Source of the DNA: Methanosarcina mazei S-6
GTDB lineage: Archaea; Halobacteriota; Methanosarcinia; Methanosarcinales; Methanosarcinaceae
DNA length: 64,000 bases
Direction of reading: 5' to 3'
Assembly: GCF_000970205.1 (NCBI RefSeq)
Contig: NZ_CP009512.1
Location: 124,001-188,000 of the forward strand
The notes beneath the pieces were generated by a model, which saw only the letters and a program-made list of their open reading frames with translations, did no database searches and was not told the DNA's origin. Both the position numbers and the translations under genes were made by a program. Position 1 is the first letter of the stretch; each line of letters begins with the position of its first letter. This document shows, one piece after another, positions 46,550 through 55,528 of this stretch.

Positions 46550-46955
46550 CGTCAACTCCCTTTAATTTTATTTAATACTCAGTGTATTAGTTGGGGTTGT
46601 TTGAATTATTGAGTGCCTCTGTTCGAAAGGTGCTCGCACGACAACGAAAAACAGGAAAATTCAGCTGTAAGAGGGATATTCCATTGGAAAATGAATGTTC
46701 CTTCCTGGCTGTGCCGAGAAACACCAGCTACAGTAAATCCTGCTTTCAAGTTCTCCGGATCGTGAATAAAGGGGTTTCAGGCTTGTCGATCAGTATAAAA
46801 ACGGTTTAAAAGATGGTGCTGAAATTATCTTCAGACAACTCTTGCAGAAAAATTGGGAAAAACGGAAGAAAAACGTAACTGAGAATCAACAATTGATGAT
46901 CCTTCTGAAAAGTTGCCGTAAAAAAACGGTCCAGCTTCATAACGAGTTGATTTAA

Positions 46956-47960
46956 ATGTCTAAAATAGTGATCACAGGCGGTGCGGGTTTTATAGGCTCC
47001 CATATTGCAGAAAACCTCGCAAAAGATGGTCATGAGATTGTTATTGTCGATAATCTTGATCCTTACTATTCTGTTGACCTGAAAAAGAAAAATTTGAATA
47101 TTGCCCTTAACAGCGGGGATGCCACTTTTATTAATGCTGATGTCACCGACCTTTCAGGAATAAAAGATGTCATTGACAGCACAGTAGATTACGTTTACCA
47201 CGAAGCTGCCCAGGCAGGCGTCAGGATCTCGGTAGAGGACCCTTTTAAGCCAAACGATGTAAACGTGCGTGGCACTCTGAACGTGCTCAAAGCCTCTCTT
47301 GACGCGGGCGTAAAAAAGGTCATCAATGCTTCCTCATCTTCCGTCTACGGCAAAGTAAAATACCTGCCCTTCGACGAACGGCACCCAACAGAGCCAGTAT
47401 CCCCATACGGCGTCAGTAAATTGGCTGCAGAGCACTACTGCAGGGTATTTTACGAAGTATACGGCCTCCCGACCACCTCATTACGCTACTTCACAGTATA
47501 CGGTCCAAGAATGAGGCCCGACCTTGCAATCTCAATCTTCACCCGGAAAATGCTTGCAAACGAACCCATCACCGTCTTTGGTGACGGGGAACAGACACGG
47601 GACTTCACATACATCGAAGACGTCGTGGAAGCTAACAAAAGACTCCTTTACAACAGGGCAACCGACGGTAAAGTCCTGAACATCGGAGGCGGAAACCGGA
47701 TCAGTGTAAACAACCTGATAGAAAACTTAAGGTTTATCACCGGCTCAACCTCTGAAATCATAAACGCCGACAAGCAAAAAGGAGACACAGAAGACACACT
47801 TGCAAATGTTGACCTTGGAAATAATATGATAGGATACACACCATTATTCAACATCAATAAAGGCCTGAACAAATTCGTAGACTGGTTTAAAACCGAAAAT
47901 CAATGCCGTGATCCGGAACAATCCCTTTTAAGTCAGTCCGCTCCGCAACTTCTAAAGTAA
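46956..47960 (+). CDS. NAD-dependent epimerase, UDP-glucuronate/UDP-hexose 4-epimerase-like
   Basis: 334 residues. GGAGFIGSHIAENL (~8-21), catalytic SSSSVYGK (~129-136), Y-x3-K in SPYGVSKLAAEHY (~152-164), LRYFTVYGPRMRPD and a GEQTRDFTYIEDVV substrate loop. The RPD.AI..FTR pattern leans towards the UDP-glucuronate 4-epimerase group. Fairly distant from the 17310 enzyme. It likely supplies an epimerised sugar nucleotide to this glycan locus. Confidence 0.9.
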   Translation: MSKIVITGGAGFIGSHIAENLAKDGHEIVIVDNLDPYYSVDLKKKNLNIALNSGDATFINADVTDLSGIKDVIDSTVDYVYHEAAQAGVRISVEDPFKPNDVNVRGTLNVLKASLDAGVKKVINASSSSVYGKVKYLPFDERHPTEPVSPYGVSKLAAEHYCRVFYEVYGLPTTSLRYFTVYGPRMRPDLAISIFTRKMLANEPITVFGDGEQTRDFTYIEDVVEANKRLLYNRATDGKVLNIGGGNRISVNNLIENLRFITGSTSEIINADKQKGDTEDTLANVDLGNNMIGYTPLFNINKGLNKFVDWFKTENQCRDPEQSLLSQSAPQLLK

Positions 47961-48054
47961 TATTCTTAATTTCATCTCCATCTCCAGCTAAAATTAGTCC
48001 TCTATTAGTCCTCTTGAGCGAGCAAAGCGAGCGAAAAGGACCGCGTGCTCCCGA
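47961..48054. repeat. Left direct repeat flanking HEPN-MNT pair 2
   Basis: Matches 49208-49290 almost base for base (tattcttaatttca...ccagctaaaattagtcctc, then ttgagcgagcaaagcgagcg), except for an 11-bp insertion repeating tattagtcctc. It is followed by short palindromes of the type cccga...tcggg (48050-48099). Confidence 0.9.
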
Positions 48055-48101
48055 TGCGCAATTCGGGCGAGACGAGAATCGGGCGAGGCGCAATTCGGGA
48101 A

Positions 48102-48524
48102 TTACCTGTATCTGGAAATCAGGTACTTTGCAATATAGCCGGCAAAAAGTTCCAGGTCGTCAATGTCTTTCTGAAGATGGGAGTAAAGTTTTCCAATGTC
48201 GATATCTGCATACATATGGACAAGCACGTTCCGAAATCCTGCGGCAGGTGCCAGTTTTCTGGAAAAATCCTCCGGGAGGATACCGCGCTGGCCAAGTATC
48301 AGGATAACTTCTCTATAAGTATCCGGGCGCCTCAGTTTTTCAATGGAAATGACCATCTCGCAGATATCAATCATGCAGGCGAGTGAGACCTCCATGTACC
48401 TTTCAATCGCTCCTCTCAGAGTATGGTTGTTCATTATCTCTTCAATATCATACTGTTGATACTCTCTGAGGATACTGACATACTCCCCAAGCTGTTCCAG
48501 CTTGAAGTTTATCTCTTTTATCAT
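48102..48524 (-). CDS. HepT-like HEPN toxin (DUF86), pair 2
   Basis: 140 residues, helical. HEPN motif R-x4-H in FRNVLVHMYADID (~97-109) with the downstream Tyr of the HepT group. ACMIDICEMVISIEKL (~49-64) matches DUF86. ATGA overlap with the MNT gene. It is longer than and distantly related to the pair-1 toxin, so the two are not recent copies. Confidence 0.87.
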   Translation of the reverse strand: MIKEINFKLEQLGEYVSILREYQQYDIEEIMNNHTLRGAIERYMEVSLACMIDICEMVISIEKLRRPDTYREVILILGQRGILPEDFSRKLAPAAGFRNVLVHMYADIDIGKLYSHLQKDIDDLELFAGYIAKYLISRYR

Positions 48525-48976
48525 CGGAACCCGCTCTCTGATATCCTTTTCAGGCTTTCTTTTGCATGCCTTTCAATATGGTACCGTTCGTCCAGGTACC
48601 TTGACATCATTTTAGTCTCAAACTTTACCCTTAAAGGTTCGTCGGACTTCAATATTATTCCCTCACGTATAATATTATATGTCAAAAGGAGAGGAGAATC
48701 ATTGAGTACCACAAGGTCCACATTATCCGTTTTAAGAATGCATGTAAGTTCGCTTATCAACTCCACCTGGGGGTCAAAAGATTCCTTTCGTAAAAGAGCA
48801 TCATCAAAAAGTACAGCAATATCTATATCGCTAAGGCAATTAGATTCTCCCCTGGCAGTCGAGCCGAAAAGATAGGCTAATTTAACGCTCCCCACTCCTG
48901 ATAAAAAGTCCCTTAGCTTCTGTTCAAGCTGTTGGAGGTTTAATTGTGGCACAACAGGTTGCATATCGAAGATCAC
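48521..48976 (-). CDS. MNT-domain nucleotidyltransferase antitoxin, pair 2
   Basis: 151 residues, or 147 from an internal ATG at 48964. LAYLFGSTARGESNCLSDIDIAVLFDD (~33-59) carries GS-x10-D-x-D. A longer C-terminal helical region than pair 1 (IEEL-like SELTCILKTDNVDLVVLND, LLLTYNIIREGIIL) matches the larger MntA type. Expected to AMPylate and neutralise the neighbouring HEPN protein. Confidence 0.89.
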   Translation of the reverse strand: MIFDMQPVVPQLNLQQLEQKLRDFLSGVGSVKLAYLFGSTARGESNCLSDIDIAVLFDDALLRKESFDPQVELISELTCILKTDNVDLVVLNDSPLLLTYNIIREGIILKSDEPLRVKFETKMMSRYLDERYHIERHAKESLKRISESGFR

Positions 48977-49374
48977 CCGTTACTTTATGTCTATTTCTGT
49001 TTATAATTTATGCGGGCTTCATAATTTCCAGACCCGTTTCCTCAAGCTTCTAAAACCCAATCCAAAACTACTTCGAGTAAATACGCAGATATTTCCAGTA
49101 CCGATATTTAATGAAAATTGAAATTTGAAAATAAGTTGCCCTCAGGCTGACCTGTTCTTTTTCTTTCTCACTCCGATTAAGTTCAGCTACTCTCAACTAT
49201 AAAGCAGTATTCTTAATTTCAGCTCCATCTCCAGCTAAAATTAGTCCTCTTGAGCGAGCAAAGCGAGCGAAAAGGACCTCGTGCTCCCGAAACGAAACTC
49301 GGGAAGGACACCGTCCTCCCGAGACGGGACTCGGGAGAATAAACTTTATCATCTCTTAAGGAAAATAGGTTGGT
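48977..49374. other. Spacer with right direct repeat and hairpins
   Basis: About 400 bp with no gene. The right direct repeat lies at 49208-49290, followed by two stem-loops: tcccga/tcggga (49285-49304) and ctcccga/tcgggag (49317-49337). Confidence 0.6.
49208..49290. repeat. Right direct repeat flanking HEPN-MNT pair 2
   Basis: Partner of 47961-48054. The module between, including both toxin-antitoxin genes, is about 1.15 kb. The gcgagcaaagcgagc core is itself quasi-palindromic. Confidence 0.9.
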
Positions 49375-50076
49375 ATGCAGAAACGTGCCGAGATCAAAGT
49401 ATATGGCCGAGTCCAAAAAGCAGGTTTCAGAGACTTCATTGATGAGATTGCCTTTAATCTGAATCTCAATGGATACGTTAAGAATCTCGACGACGGGACA
49501 GTGCAGGTTGTTTGCGAAGGAGAAGAAGCCGCAATTAGCGAATTGCTCCAAAAAATTAACGTCACTCAGTACCCTATCAGGGTAGAAAACATTGAGGTGA
49601 CTTGCAAAGAACCGACAGGTGAATACGGGACATTTGAGCTTATTAGAGACGAAGACCTGACAACAGCAACTTATGAGAGAATGGATGTAGCTGCGCGGTA
49701 TATTCGTGAAATGAATTCAAACCTGTGCCAGAAGATGGATTCTATTGGCGGGAAAATTGATGGCCTCGGAGGAAAAATGGACTCTCTCGGGGGCAAAATG
49801 GATTCTCTTGGAGGCAAAATTGATTTTCTCGGCGGGAAGATCGACGTTCTGGGAGGCAAAATTGATTCCCTTGGTGGGAAAATTGATGTTTTTGGCGGAA
49901 AAGTGGATTCCTTCGGTGGAAAAATTGATGTCCTGGGCAATAAGATCGACCTTGCCAGGGTGGAAATTACATCTGAAATACGCATAAGCCGGGAGAGTCT
50001 CAGGTCTCATCTCGATGAAAGGATTTCGGTCATAGAACGAGAATTAGCCCTCATTAGAGCAAAAGTTGTGACCTGA
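49375..50076 (+). CDS. Acylphosphatase domain fused to a heptad-repeat tail
   Basis: 233 residues. Residues 4-92 are an acylphosphatase domain: YGRVQKAGFRDFI keeps the catalytic Arg (GRVQ..xFR) and GYVKNLDDGTVQVVCEG keeps the Asn. These enzymes hydrolyse acyl phosphates. After a linker come about eleven copies of a seven-residue unit GGKIDSL/GGKMDSL (~125-200), then a charged helical end (EIRISRESLRSHLDERISVIERE). The periodic I/M-D-x-L suggests a coiled coil or tail-fibre-like helix. The 21-bp DNA repeats imply slippage. Partner unknown. Confidence 0.9.
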   Translation: MQKRAEIKVYGRVQKAGFRDFIDEIAFNLNLNGYVKNLDDGTVQVVCEGEEAAISELLQKINVTQYPIRVENIEVTCKEPTGEYGTFELIRDEDLTTATYERMDVAARYIREMNSNLCQKMDSIGGKIDGLGGKMDSLGGKMDSLGGKIDFLGGKIDVLGGKIDSLGGKIDVFGGKVDSFGGKIDVLGNKIDLARVEITSEIRISRESLRSHLDERISVIERELALIRAKVVT

Positions 50077-50256
50077 AACAATTTTCTTTACTTTTTTTCC
50101 CTTCTCTATAATTCCTTTAAACTTTCTTTCCTTTCTTTAAAGTTTTCTTATTTTTCTTGGCTATATTGCTTTTCAAGCTTTTAATTCCTGATAAAACCCT
50201 GAACATGCTTTTCTCTGATAATCTGGGGACGCTTAAGACTAGTTGGAAAAATTAAA

Positions 50257-50308
50257 ATTTAAAGCAGGCAGGGTTTCAGTTAAATTTCCATTTAAGCCTG
50301 CTTTAAAT
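50257..50308. terminator. Long-stem hairpin between convergent genes
   Basis: Arms atttaaagcaggc (50257-50269) and gcctgctttaaat (50296-50308) are a perfect 13-bp inverted repeat with a 26-nt loop, lying between the acylphosphatase gene (plus) and the surface-protein gene (minus). Likely a two-way terminator. Confidence 0.65.
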
Positions 50309-50337
50309 CTCTGATATATTTTTCTGTTCCTCTTCAA

Positions 50338-51777
50338 TTAGCGCAGTTTCTTTATTATTACAATCCCGATAAGAAGAGTTCCTATAAACCCTATGAGGAA
50401 AGAAGCAAGTTTTGGGGGGTTCTTTATTACTTCTGCTGCCTGAAGTGCTTCTCCTCTGATCTGAGGCCCGAGGCTTTCCAGTCCTAGTGAGCTTGCGGTG
50501 TCAGGAATGGAATCCTCGGTTTCCTGGGAGAGGGGCTCCTGGCTCTCTGTTACAGGGTTATTGTTTGTTTCCTGTTTTTTATTTGATCCGTCAGATTTTT
50601 TGGCTTCGCGGATGGATACCTCGGTCTGGGCTACACCGACAATGCCTTTGCCTTTTTCGTAGGCGCCTGCAAAGAGAAGGTAATCACCCGGAGGGAGGTC
50701 AAAAGCAGTAAGTGAGAGTGTGTTCTGATTCTGTTCTCCTATGCTGATGGTACCGTTTCCTTCCCCTATGAGGGTCTGAATTTCAGTCGTGAGTTCGTCT
50801 TTGTTGAGTTTTGTTTTATAGTTAGTTGAGTTGATGTCAAACTCATCAATGACATCTATTCCATTAACAAATACACTGGTTTCTGCTGCTGTCCCATTTG
50901 AGCTGGCATATATTTCTGCGCGGTAGGCATCTTCCCTTATCAGCAGGGCGCCATATGTGTAATTCCCCTCAGAAGGAGCTTTTTTCAGGTCCAGGCTGAC
51001 CTCAAGGTTATCGCCATCTTTGAGCTTATTTGGGGACTTTATTTTCAGTTCATATTCCAGAACCTCAAAGCATGTTGCGGAAAGGACTTTTCTCTCTGAC
51101 TCAGGGTCCACATTTTCATCACCTGCAAGCATTATGACTACTCCGTAGCTGCCAGCATAAAGGGGGTCAAGGGTCAGGGAAGAGGGGAGGTCTCCGTTTT
51201 CATCCAGGGTAACAGTGTTTATCAGGGTTGTAGAATTCGTGGTGTCATCAAAGACTTCTTTCAGGCTCACGGAGTTTCCGTCCCTAACATCCGTGAAAGC
51301 CTCATCAAGGGAGTTAAGGTCAAGTCCCTCAACCAGGTAAATATTAGCCTCCTTCTGCCCGAAGGCTTCAGGACCTTTATAATCCAGAGTCACTTTGTCT
51401 TTTTCAGTGTAAAAAGGATGAGCAGTGTACGGATACGAAACAGTTATTTCAGTTTCTTCCTCTGATGCCTCTGATTTCAGTTCAAGAGCAGCTCCTGCAC
51501 TCTTAAGGCTGCCTGTCCCGTTATATGTAAAATTAAGAGGTTGGGGGAGCTGAATTTCATTTCCTCCGCTCAGGAGGATCCAGCCTCCTTCAGTCAGGTT
51601 TTCATTGTGGTCTGCAAAATACACGCTGTTCCCGTTTTTTTCAATAACTGCAATCCAGGGTCCATCTTCAGAGAATGCCGCTGACACCGGACTCAATAAA
51701 AAAATAAGAATCAAAACTGTCAGGGTTAACCTGAATATTCCACCATGAACTCTATACATTCCTGTTCTCTTCTTCAA
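50338..51777 (-). CDS. TIGR04279-like surface protein without PGF-pre-PGF domain
   Basis: 479 residues. Signal peptide to ~34 (LTLTVLILIFLLSPVSA). The body follows the first ~370 residues of the 18290 protein block by block: VYFADHNENLTEGGWILLSGG, LDPLYAGSYGVVIMLAGDEN, KDELTTEIQTLIGEGNGTI, DLPPGDYLLFAGAYEKGKG. The PGF-pre-PGF domain is absent; a short Ser/Glu linker leads straight to the anchor LASFLIGFIGTLLIGIVIIKK. Exported, membrane-anchored, several N-x-S/T sites. Function unknown. Confidence 0.85.
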   Translation of the reverse strand: MKKRTGMYRVHGGIFRLTLTVLILIFLLSPVSAAFSEDGPWIAVIEKNGNSVYFADHNENLTEGGWILLSGGNEIQLPQPLNFTYNGTGSLKSAGAALELKSEASEEETEITVSYPYTAHPFYTEKDKVTLDYKGPEAFGQKEANIYLVEGLDLNSLDEAFTDVRDGNSVSLKEVFDDTTNSTTLINTVTLDENGDLPSSLTLDPLYAGSYGVVIMLAGDENVDPESERKVLSATCFEVLEYELKIKSPNKLKDGDNLEVSLDLKKAPSEGNYTYGALLIREDAYRAEIYASSNGTAAETSVFVNGIDVIDEFDINSTNYKTKLNKDELTTEIQTLIGEGNGTISIGEQNQNTLSLTAFDLPPGDYLLFAGAYEKGKGIVGVAQTEVSIREAKKSDGSNKKQETNNNPVTESQEPLSQETEDSIPDTASSLGLESLGPQIRGEALQAAEVIKNPPKLASFLIGFIGTLLIGIVIIKKLR

Positions 51778-52143
51778 TTATAGCACCCCTCAGTTACCTT
51801 TTTCCTTTCTGGTTCCGGCTTTTGTCTTTTTCAGGGCTTCATGTGTTAATTTTCTTAGTTAGTATAATTCAACATTCATATATTTGTTTAAATACTTGTT
51901 TGATTTATTCAGAATACATACTTGATTTATTTAAATACTTGTTTGATTTATTTAGAATACATACTTGATTTATTTGGAATAAATACTTGATTTATTTAAA
52001 TATACATTTACTTTATTTGGAATATCTATTTGATTCATTTAGAGCATTATTTTGCTATTAAATTCATTGAAAATGCCTTTACAAACTTTTACAGGTTTGA
52101 AAATCACTTCTGCACGAATTTACTCTTTAAAATTTCAATAATT
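51778..52143. other. Repeat-filled spacer between two surface-protein genes
   Basis: 366 bp, mostly the AT-rich repeat 51890-52042. No ORF. It should contain the promoter of the 50338 gene, near 51800-51900. Confidence 0.5.
51890..52042. repeat. 43-bp tandem repeat and degenerate continuation
   Basis: Two adjacent 43-bp copies (51890-51932 and 51933-51975) differ at one base. They are built of shorter ~20-bp units with core acttgatttattt, which continue imperfectly to about 52042. Confidence 0.9.
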
Positions 52144-52908
52144 TTAACGCTTTTTTCTCCTCGAATAAAACAGGAGCAGTATCACTCCGGTTAAGGTTCC
52201 TGCTGCCAGTATATTCCAGTTTTTCCATTCCCCGGAAAAATCCTTTTTTGAGCTTTCTTTCTTTCCTGGTGAAGTATTTACGTCTGAAGGCGGTTTTTCT
52301 GCCGGCTTCAGGGTAACCTGCTTTGTGGTGTTCCCGGCTTTTATCTCAAAATTGCCTGCTGGTATGGATTCTGTATTATATCTATAACTGAAATTGCCCG
52401 AATTGACTTCCATCTGCTGGCGACCTGTAATCCTGAGTTTGACCTCGGAGGCATTTGACTTTCCATCTATCCTGATCTGATAAGTCCCTGGAGGTACAGC
52501 GGACTGCGATATCTCTGCAACTCCTCCTTTTGCCTTTGCAGTTCTGCTTATCCACAGTATCATTTTTACCCTCACGTTCAGGTCTTCGGCTCCTTTAGCC
52601 TGTACATTGAAACGGTTCTTGAATCCGGGTGAGATTTCCACATTTTCAAGCAAATACTCATATCTGCCTTCTGAGACCGGAACATCTTTTTCAAAGGATA
52701 CAAGTATCTCAGCCGTATCTCCAGTGAAATTGGACCCTTTTATCTCTATTATATCCCCGGCCACCGGGCTTTCAGGGACCAGTTCCCAGCTGTTAGCTGC
52801 AGCTGAGGCAGCTCCGGGGAGGGTGACCAAAGATATGAATAAAGAAAGCTAAAGCAGAAACTTTAGCTTTTTTCCACTTTTCCGGGACGTAAGACCAGTA
52901 AAAACCAA
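52144..52908 (-). CDS. Secreted surface protein with in-frame UAG in its signal peptide
   Basis: The mature part (NSWELVPESPVAGDIIEIKG ... VSFEKDV ... NRFNVQAKGAEDLNVRVKM ... C-terminal anchor ILAAGTLTGVILLLFYSRRKKR) is a close paralogue of the 20284 protein. The signal peptide is split: a positively charged KKLKFLL, then TAG at 52849-52851, then LSLFISLVTLPGAASAAA in the same frame. Downstream of TAG only a TTG (52830) could start, which would remove the hydrophobic core. Upstream a TTG at 52908 is available, and the position matching the paralogue's GTG now reads ACA. Either UAG is read (pyrrolysine) or the gene is decaying. Confidence 0.72.
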
Positions 52909-53423
52909 TTTTGTGAACGTGGTTCCTTTAAAAAGCAAGATTTTGAATCTCCTTTCTCCACTTTTTCCGGCTGCAGTTTCTGGCCTGATCAGTTCATGTG
53001 TGCACATAAATCAGCATACATATGTGATTTTGCTTTTTATTTCCAGATTTTTCGACGTGAATTGTCAAGCCATCGGGCAGTTTGATACTAACATGTTTCA
53101 GAAAAGTCTATTTATATTTTACTACGGATTTTTATAGTTTTAAATTCTTATATAAATCTAAATATTAATCTTTACTTAAATTCCGACCTAAAAATTCTGA
53201 ATATGGAAATTAAATGGGGATTTCTGGCAATAAAATCGGCTGTAACCCAAAAGGAATTGAATATGTAATTAATTTTCCAGCTTCTATTCAGTGTATTTTT
53301 CTCTTTACTTCCCTTTACTTTTAAGTCCGGGGCTATGGAGACCAATTGAGTTAATAACATTTTTCAGCATTATTTTCGTTTGTCCTGATCATCCTGAGGT
53401 GTGGAGGTGTAAATTTCAGTCTC
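52909..53423. other. Intergenic region, nothing recognised
   Basis: 515 bp between two minus-strand genes; AT-rich with TATA-like stretches near 53110-53165. Small frames here lack ribosome sites or family signatures. Confidence 0.45.
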
Positions 53424-54932
53424 TTACGCTTTTCCCGGAAGTTTGAACTCGGCAATAATCTCTTTCATCTGCTTATCCATCTTCAATATATACAGATAGT
53501 AAATGCAGATTATCAAACCGGATATTACAACAAGAAGGATCTGGTTTATTCCCGCGGTCTTGAGCGCAGTAAGAACCACTCCCGCAGGGATAAAAAGGAC
53601 AAAGTTTGAGAATACTATTTTAAGGGCTTTCGAAGTCTTTACTCCTGAGTAATACATCATTTTCAGGCACAGATACCCATATACCACAATACCTGATATT
53701 GAAAAAAGGATAAGGGCTATACGAGCGTTTCCGAGAATGCCTCCGATTGTAAGAGAAAGGAAGCGGGTTGTAAGGTTGAAAAAGTTATAGCTGAAGCCGA
53801 AATGGTGCTCTTCCACAACCAGGTATATTGTGGTCAAGGGGGATGAGATAAACCATATAAAAGCCCAGAGGCTCAGGATCTGGGCATATACTCCTGCTTC
53901 CGTCCAGGCTCTCCCGAAAACTACTGTAAAGACGTCTCCGCCTACAATTGTGAGAATCAGTATAGGAAACATGCCTATAATCACAAGTATTCTGAAAACA
54001 CTTTCTACAAGAATGCTGAGGGTGCCGTCGGATACTGCTCTGGATGCCCTCTGATAAAATACCTGTGAGATTGAGCCGCCGATAAAACTCATAGGCAACT
54101 GAAGCAGGCGGAACCCAAGGGAATAGAAGCCGACTATTGCGGGAGTAAAAAACGCTGAGAGTAGAAAAGCCGGGAGCTGCCAGGAAACCGAGTTCATAAG
54201 GGCAGACCAGCTGTCTATAAGAGGAAGGTTGCGGTGACGCACAGCGCCTTCATATATTTCCTTCCAGCTCAGGCTCTTTTTTATCAGGTTTTTATCATCT
54301 CTCCAGATCTGGCCCCCAAGCACAAATGTCGCTATAGACTGACCTGCAAGACTGCCCCCTATTAAACCGGCTGAGGTCGGAGGGTGCTGCATAAGTCCCA
54401 GGGCTATCTGGGTTGCAGTGGTTGAAACCGAACTGGAAATCTTTGAGAAAGAGAGCCTCTTGAAGAGCTTTGTTCTTGAGTTCCAGTGGGTGAGTGCAAG
54501 AAAAATCCCGTTTACAAACACGAACGGAGGGATAAGCCATAAATAACCCTCTATCTGCGGGGCATTTAAGAGATCAACCAGCTGGGCTTTAAAATACCAT
54601 ACTGCTGGCACGGTTAATCCGGTCACAGTCAGGACTGCAAGGACGCTAAGACCTAAAAGGTTTACTGCCTCCCTGTCTGATTCTGGCAGCATTATAGAAT
54701 AGTCATACCTGAGGCATGAAATAACACTTATAATGCTGGTGATGGAGACGTAAAGAGCCCAGACTCCAAAGTCTTCAGGTCCGTAAAGCCGGGTAAGGAC
54801 AGGGGCTGCCAGAATCGTGAGGATCTGGGCAAAAGTTGTTCCGCCTGCAAGTGTCAGTACATCCGACGCAAAACTTGACTTTTTTTCGTTACTATATGGC
54901 TTTTCTGCTGATTCTTCTATCTTTCTATCCAT
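53424..54932 (-). CDS. Polysaccharide flippase (Wzx-type, MOP superfamily)
   Basis: 502 residues, about 14 membrane segments after a ~20-residue charged leader. TLAGGTTFAQILTILAAPVLTRLYGPEDFGVWALYVSI (~28-65) is the usual start of oligosaccharide flippases. It probably exports the lipid-linked unit made with the sugar nucleotides encoded just upstream. Only distantly similar to the 38730 flippase. Confidence 0.91.
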   Translation of the reverse strand: MDRKIEESAEKPYSNEKKSSFASDVLTLAGGTTFAQILTILAAPVLTRLYGPEDFGVWALYVSITSIISVISCLRYDYSIMLPESDREAVNLLGLSVLAVLTVTGLTVPAVWYFKAQLVDLLNAPQIEGYLWLIPPFVFVNGIFLALTHWNSRTKLFKRLSFSKISSSVSTTATQIALGLMQHPPTSAGLIGGSLAGQSIATFVLGGQIWRDDKNLIKKSLSWKEIYEGAVRHRNLPLIDSWSALMNSVSWQLPAFLLSAFFTPAIVGFYSLGFRLLQLPMSFIGGSISQVFYQRASRAVSDGTLSILVESVFRILVIIGMFPILILTIVGGDVFTVVFGRAWTEAGVYAQILSLWAFIWFISSPLTTIYLVVEEHHFGFSYNFFNLTTRFLSLTIGGILGNARIALILFSISGIVVYGYLCLKMMYYSGVKTSKALKIVFSNFVLFIPAGVVLTALKTAGINQILLVVISGLIICIYYLYILKMDKQMKEIIAEFKLPGKA

Positions 54933-55528
54933 AGCAGTACCCTGTGAAGGAAGTTGTTTTTCAGCCAGATATCCAAAAGTTTTAGTTCCCGTGTTGGGTC
55001 ATTTAAAGACCCTGAAGCATATTTCCCTGAAGAATCTTAATTCTTCAAATTTCAGTATCCTGACTTCTCCTTTTTTCTCTGTGCCTTTTTATCTCCCTTC
55101 CAAACTCCTATACACAAATTCTCCTTTATATACTCATCCGATTCTAAAGCGCCCTTTTCCCATTAGTGACAGCCTTTATCCGGAAAACCCGCGAAATAAG
55201 AATTTTTACAGATATATTTTACCCTGCAGTACCGGACAATTATTTATTATCCTCGCTTATCAGAGAGATATAATTACATCTCAACGGATAAAATAATTAT
55301 CGATATTTCAAAAGAAAGTCACTGTTAACTCTTTAAGATAACAAAACTGTCTGTCAACATCAACCAGGCAATTCACCTGAGGCAGCCGTATTTTAGCAAA
55401 AAAGAGTTCTCTTTGAACTGTCTTTTATTGATGCTGTTTTTTGTTCAATAACTGTGATTTCTCAATAGTAATGTATAATGTTCCTTCTGTAGTGGTATAT
55501 CGTTCTCTAAATTCAATATACGTCTACT
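54933..55528. other. Intergenic region between deacetylase and flippase
   Basis: 596 bp, same-strand genes on both sides. No recognised gene, hairpin or tandem repeat. A plus-strand frame 54817-55296 is antisense to the flippase start and not credible. Confidence 0.45.

Larger units (their letters stand above)
46104..46955. other. Degenerate region of glycosyltransferase remnants
   Basis: No intact gene. It contains, in order, the GT2 3' fragment (46280-46395), a GT2-type promoter and leader (46541-~46607) whose start position now reads ATT, and an open frame 46770-46955 (61 codons, LVDQYKNGLKDGAEIIFRQL..., no start codon) that runs to the epimerase ATG. The last looks like the tail of a lost gene of unknown family. 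Confidence 0.55.

Noticed and set aside
46591-46809. 72-codon plus-strand frame after the orphan GT2 promoter
   Set aside because: Starts from a TTG in the leader, has no family signature and overlaps decayed sequence.
49375-50076. Possible phage tail-fibre gene because of heptad repeats
   Set aside because: The N-terminal acylphosphatase domain is complete and there are no other phage genes nearby.
54817-55296. 159-codon plus-strand frame
   Set aside because: Partly antisense to the flippase gene, with no ribosome site or family similarity.
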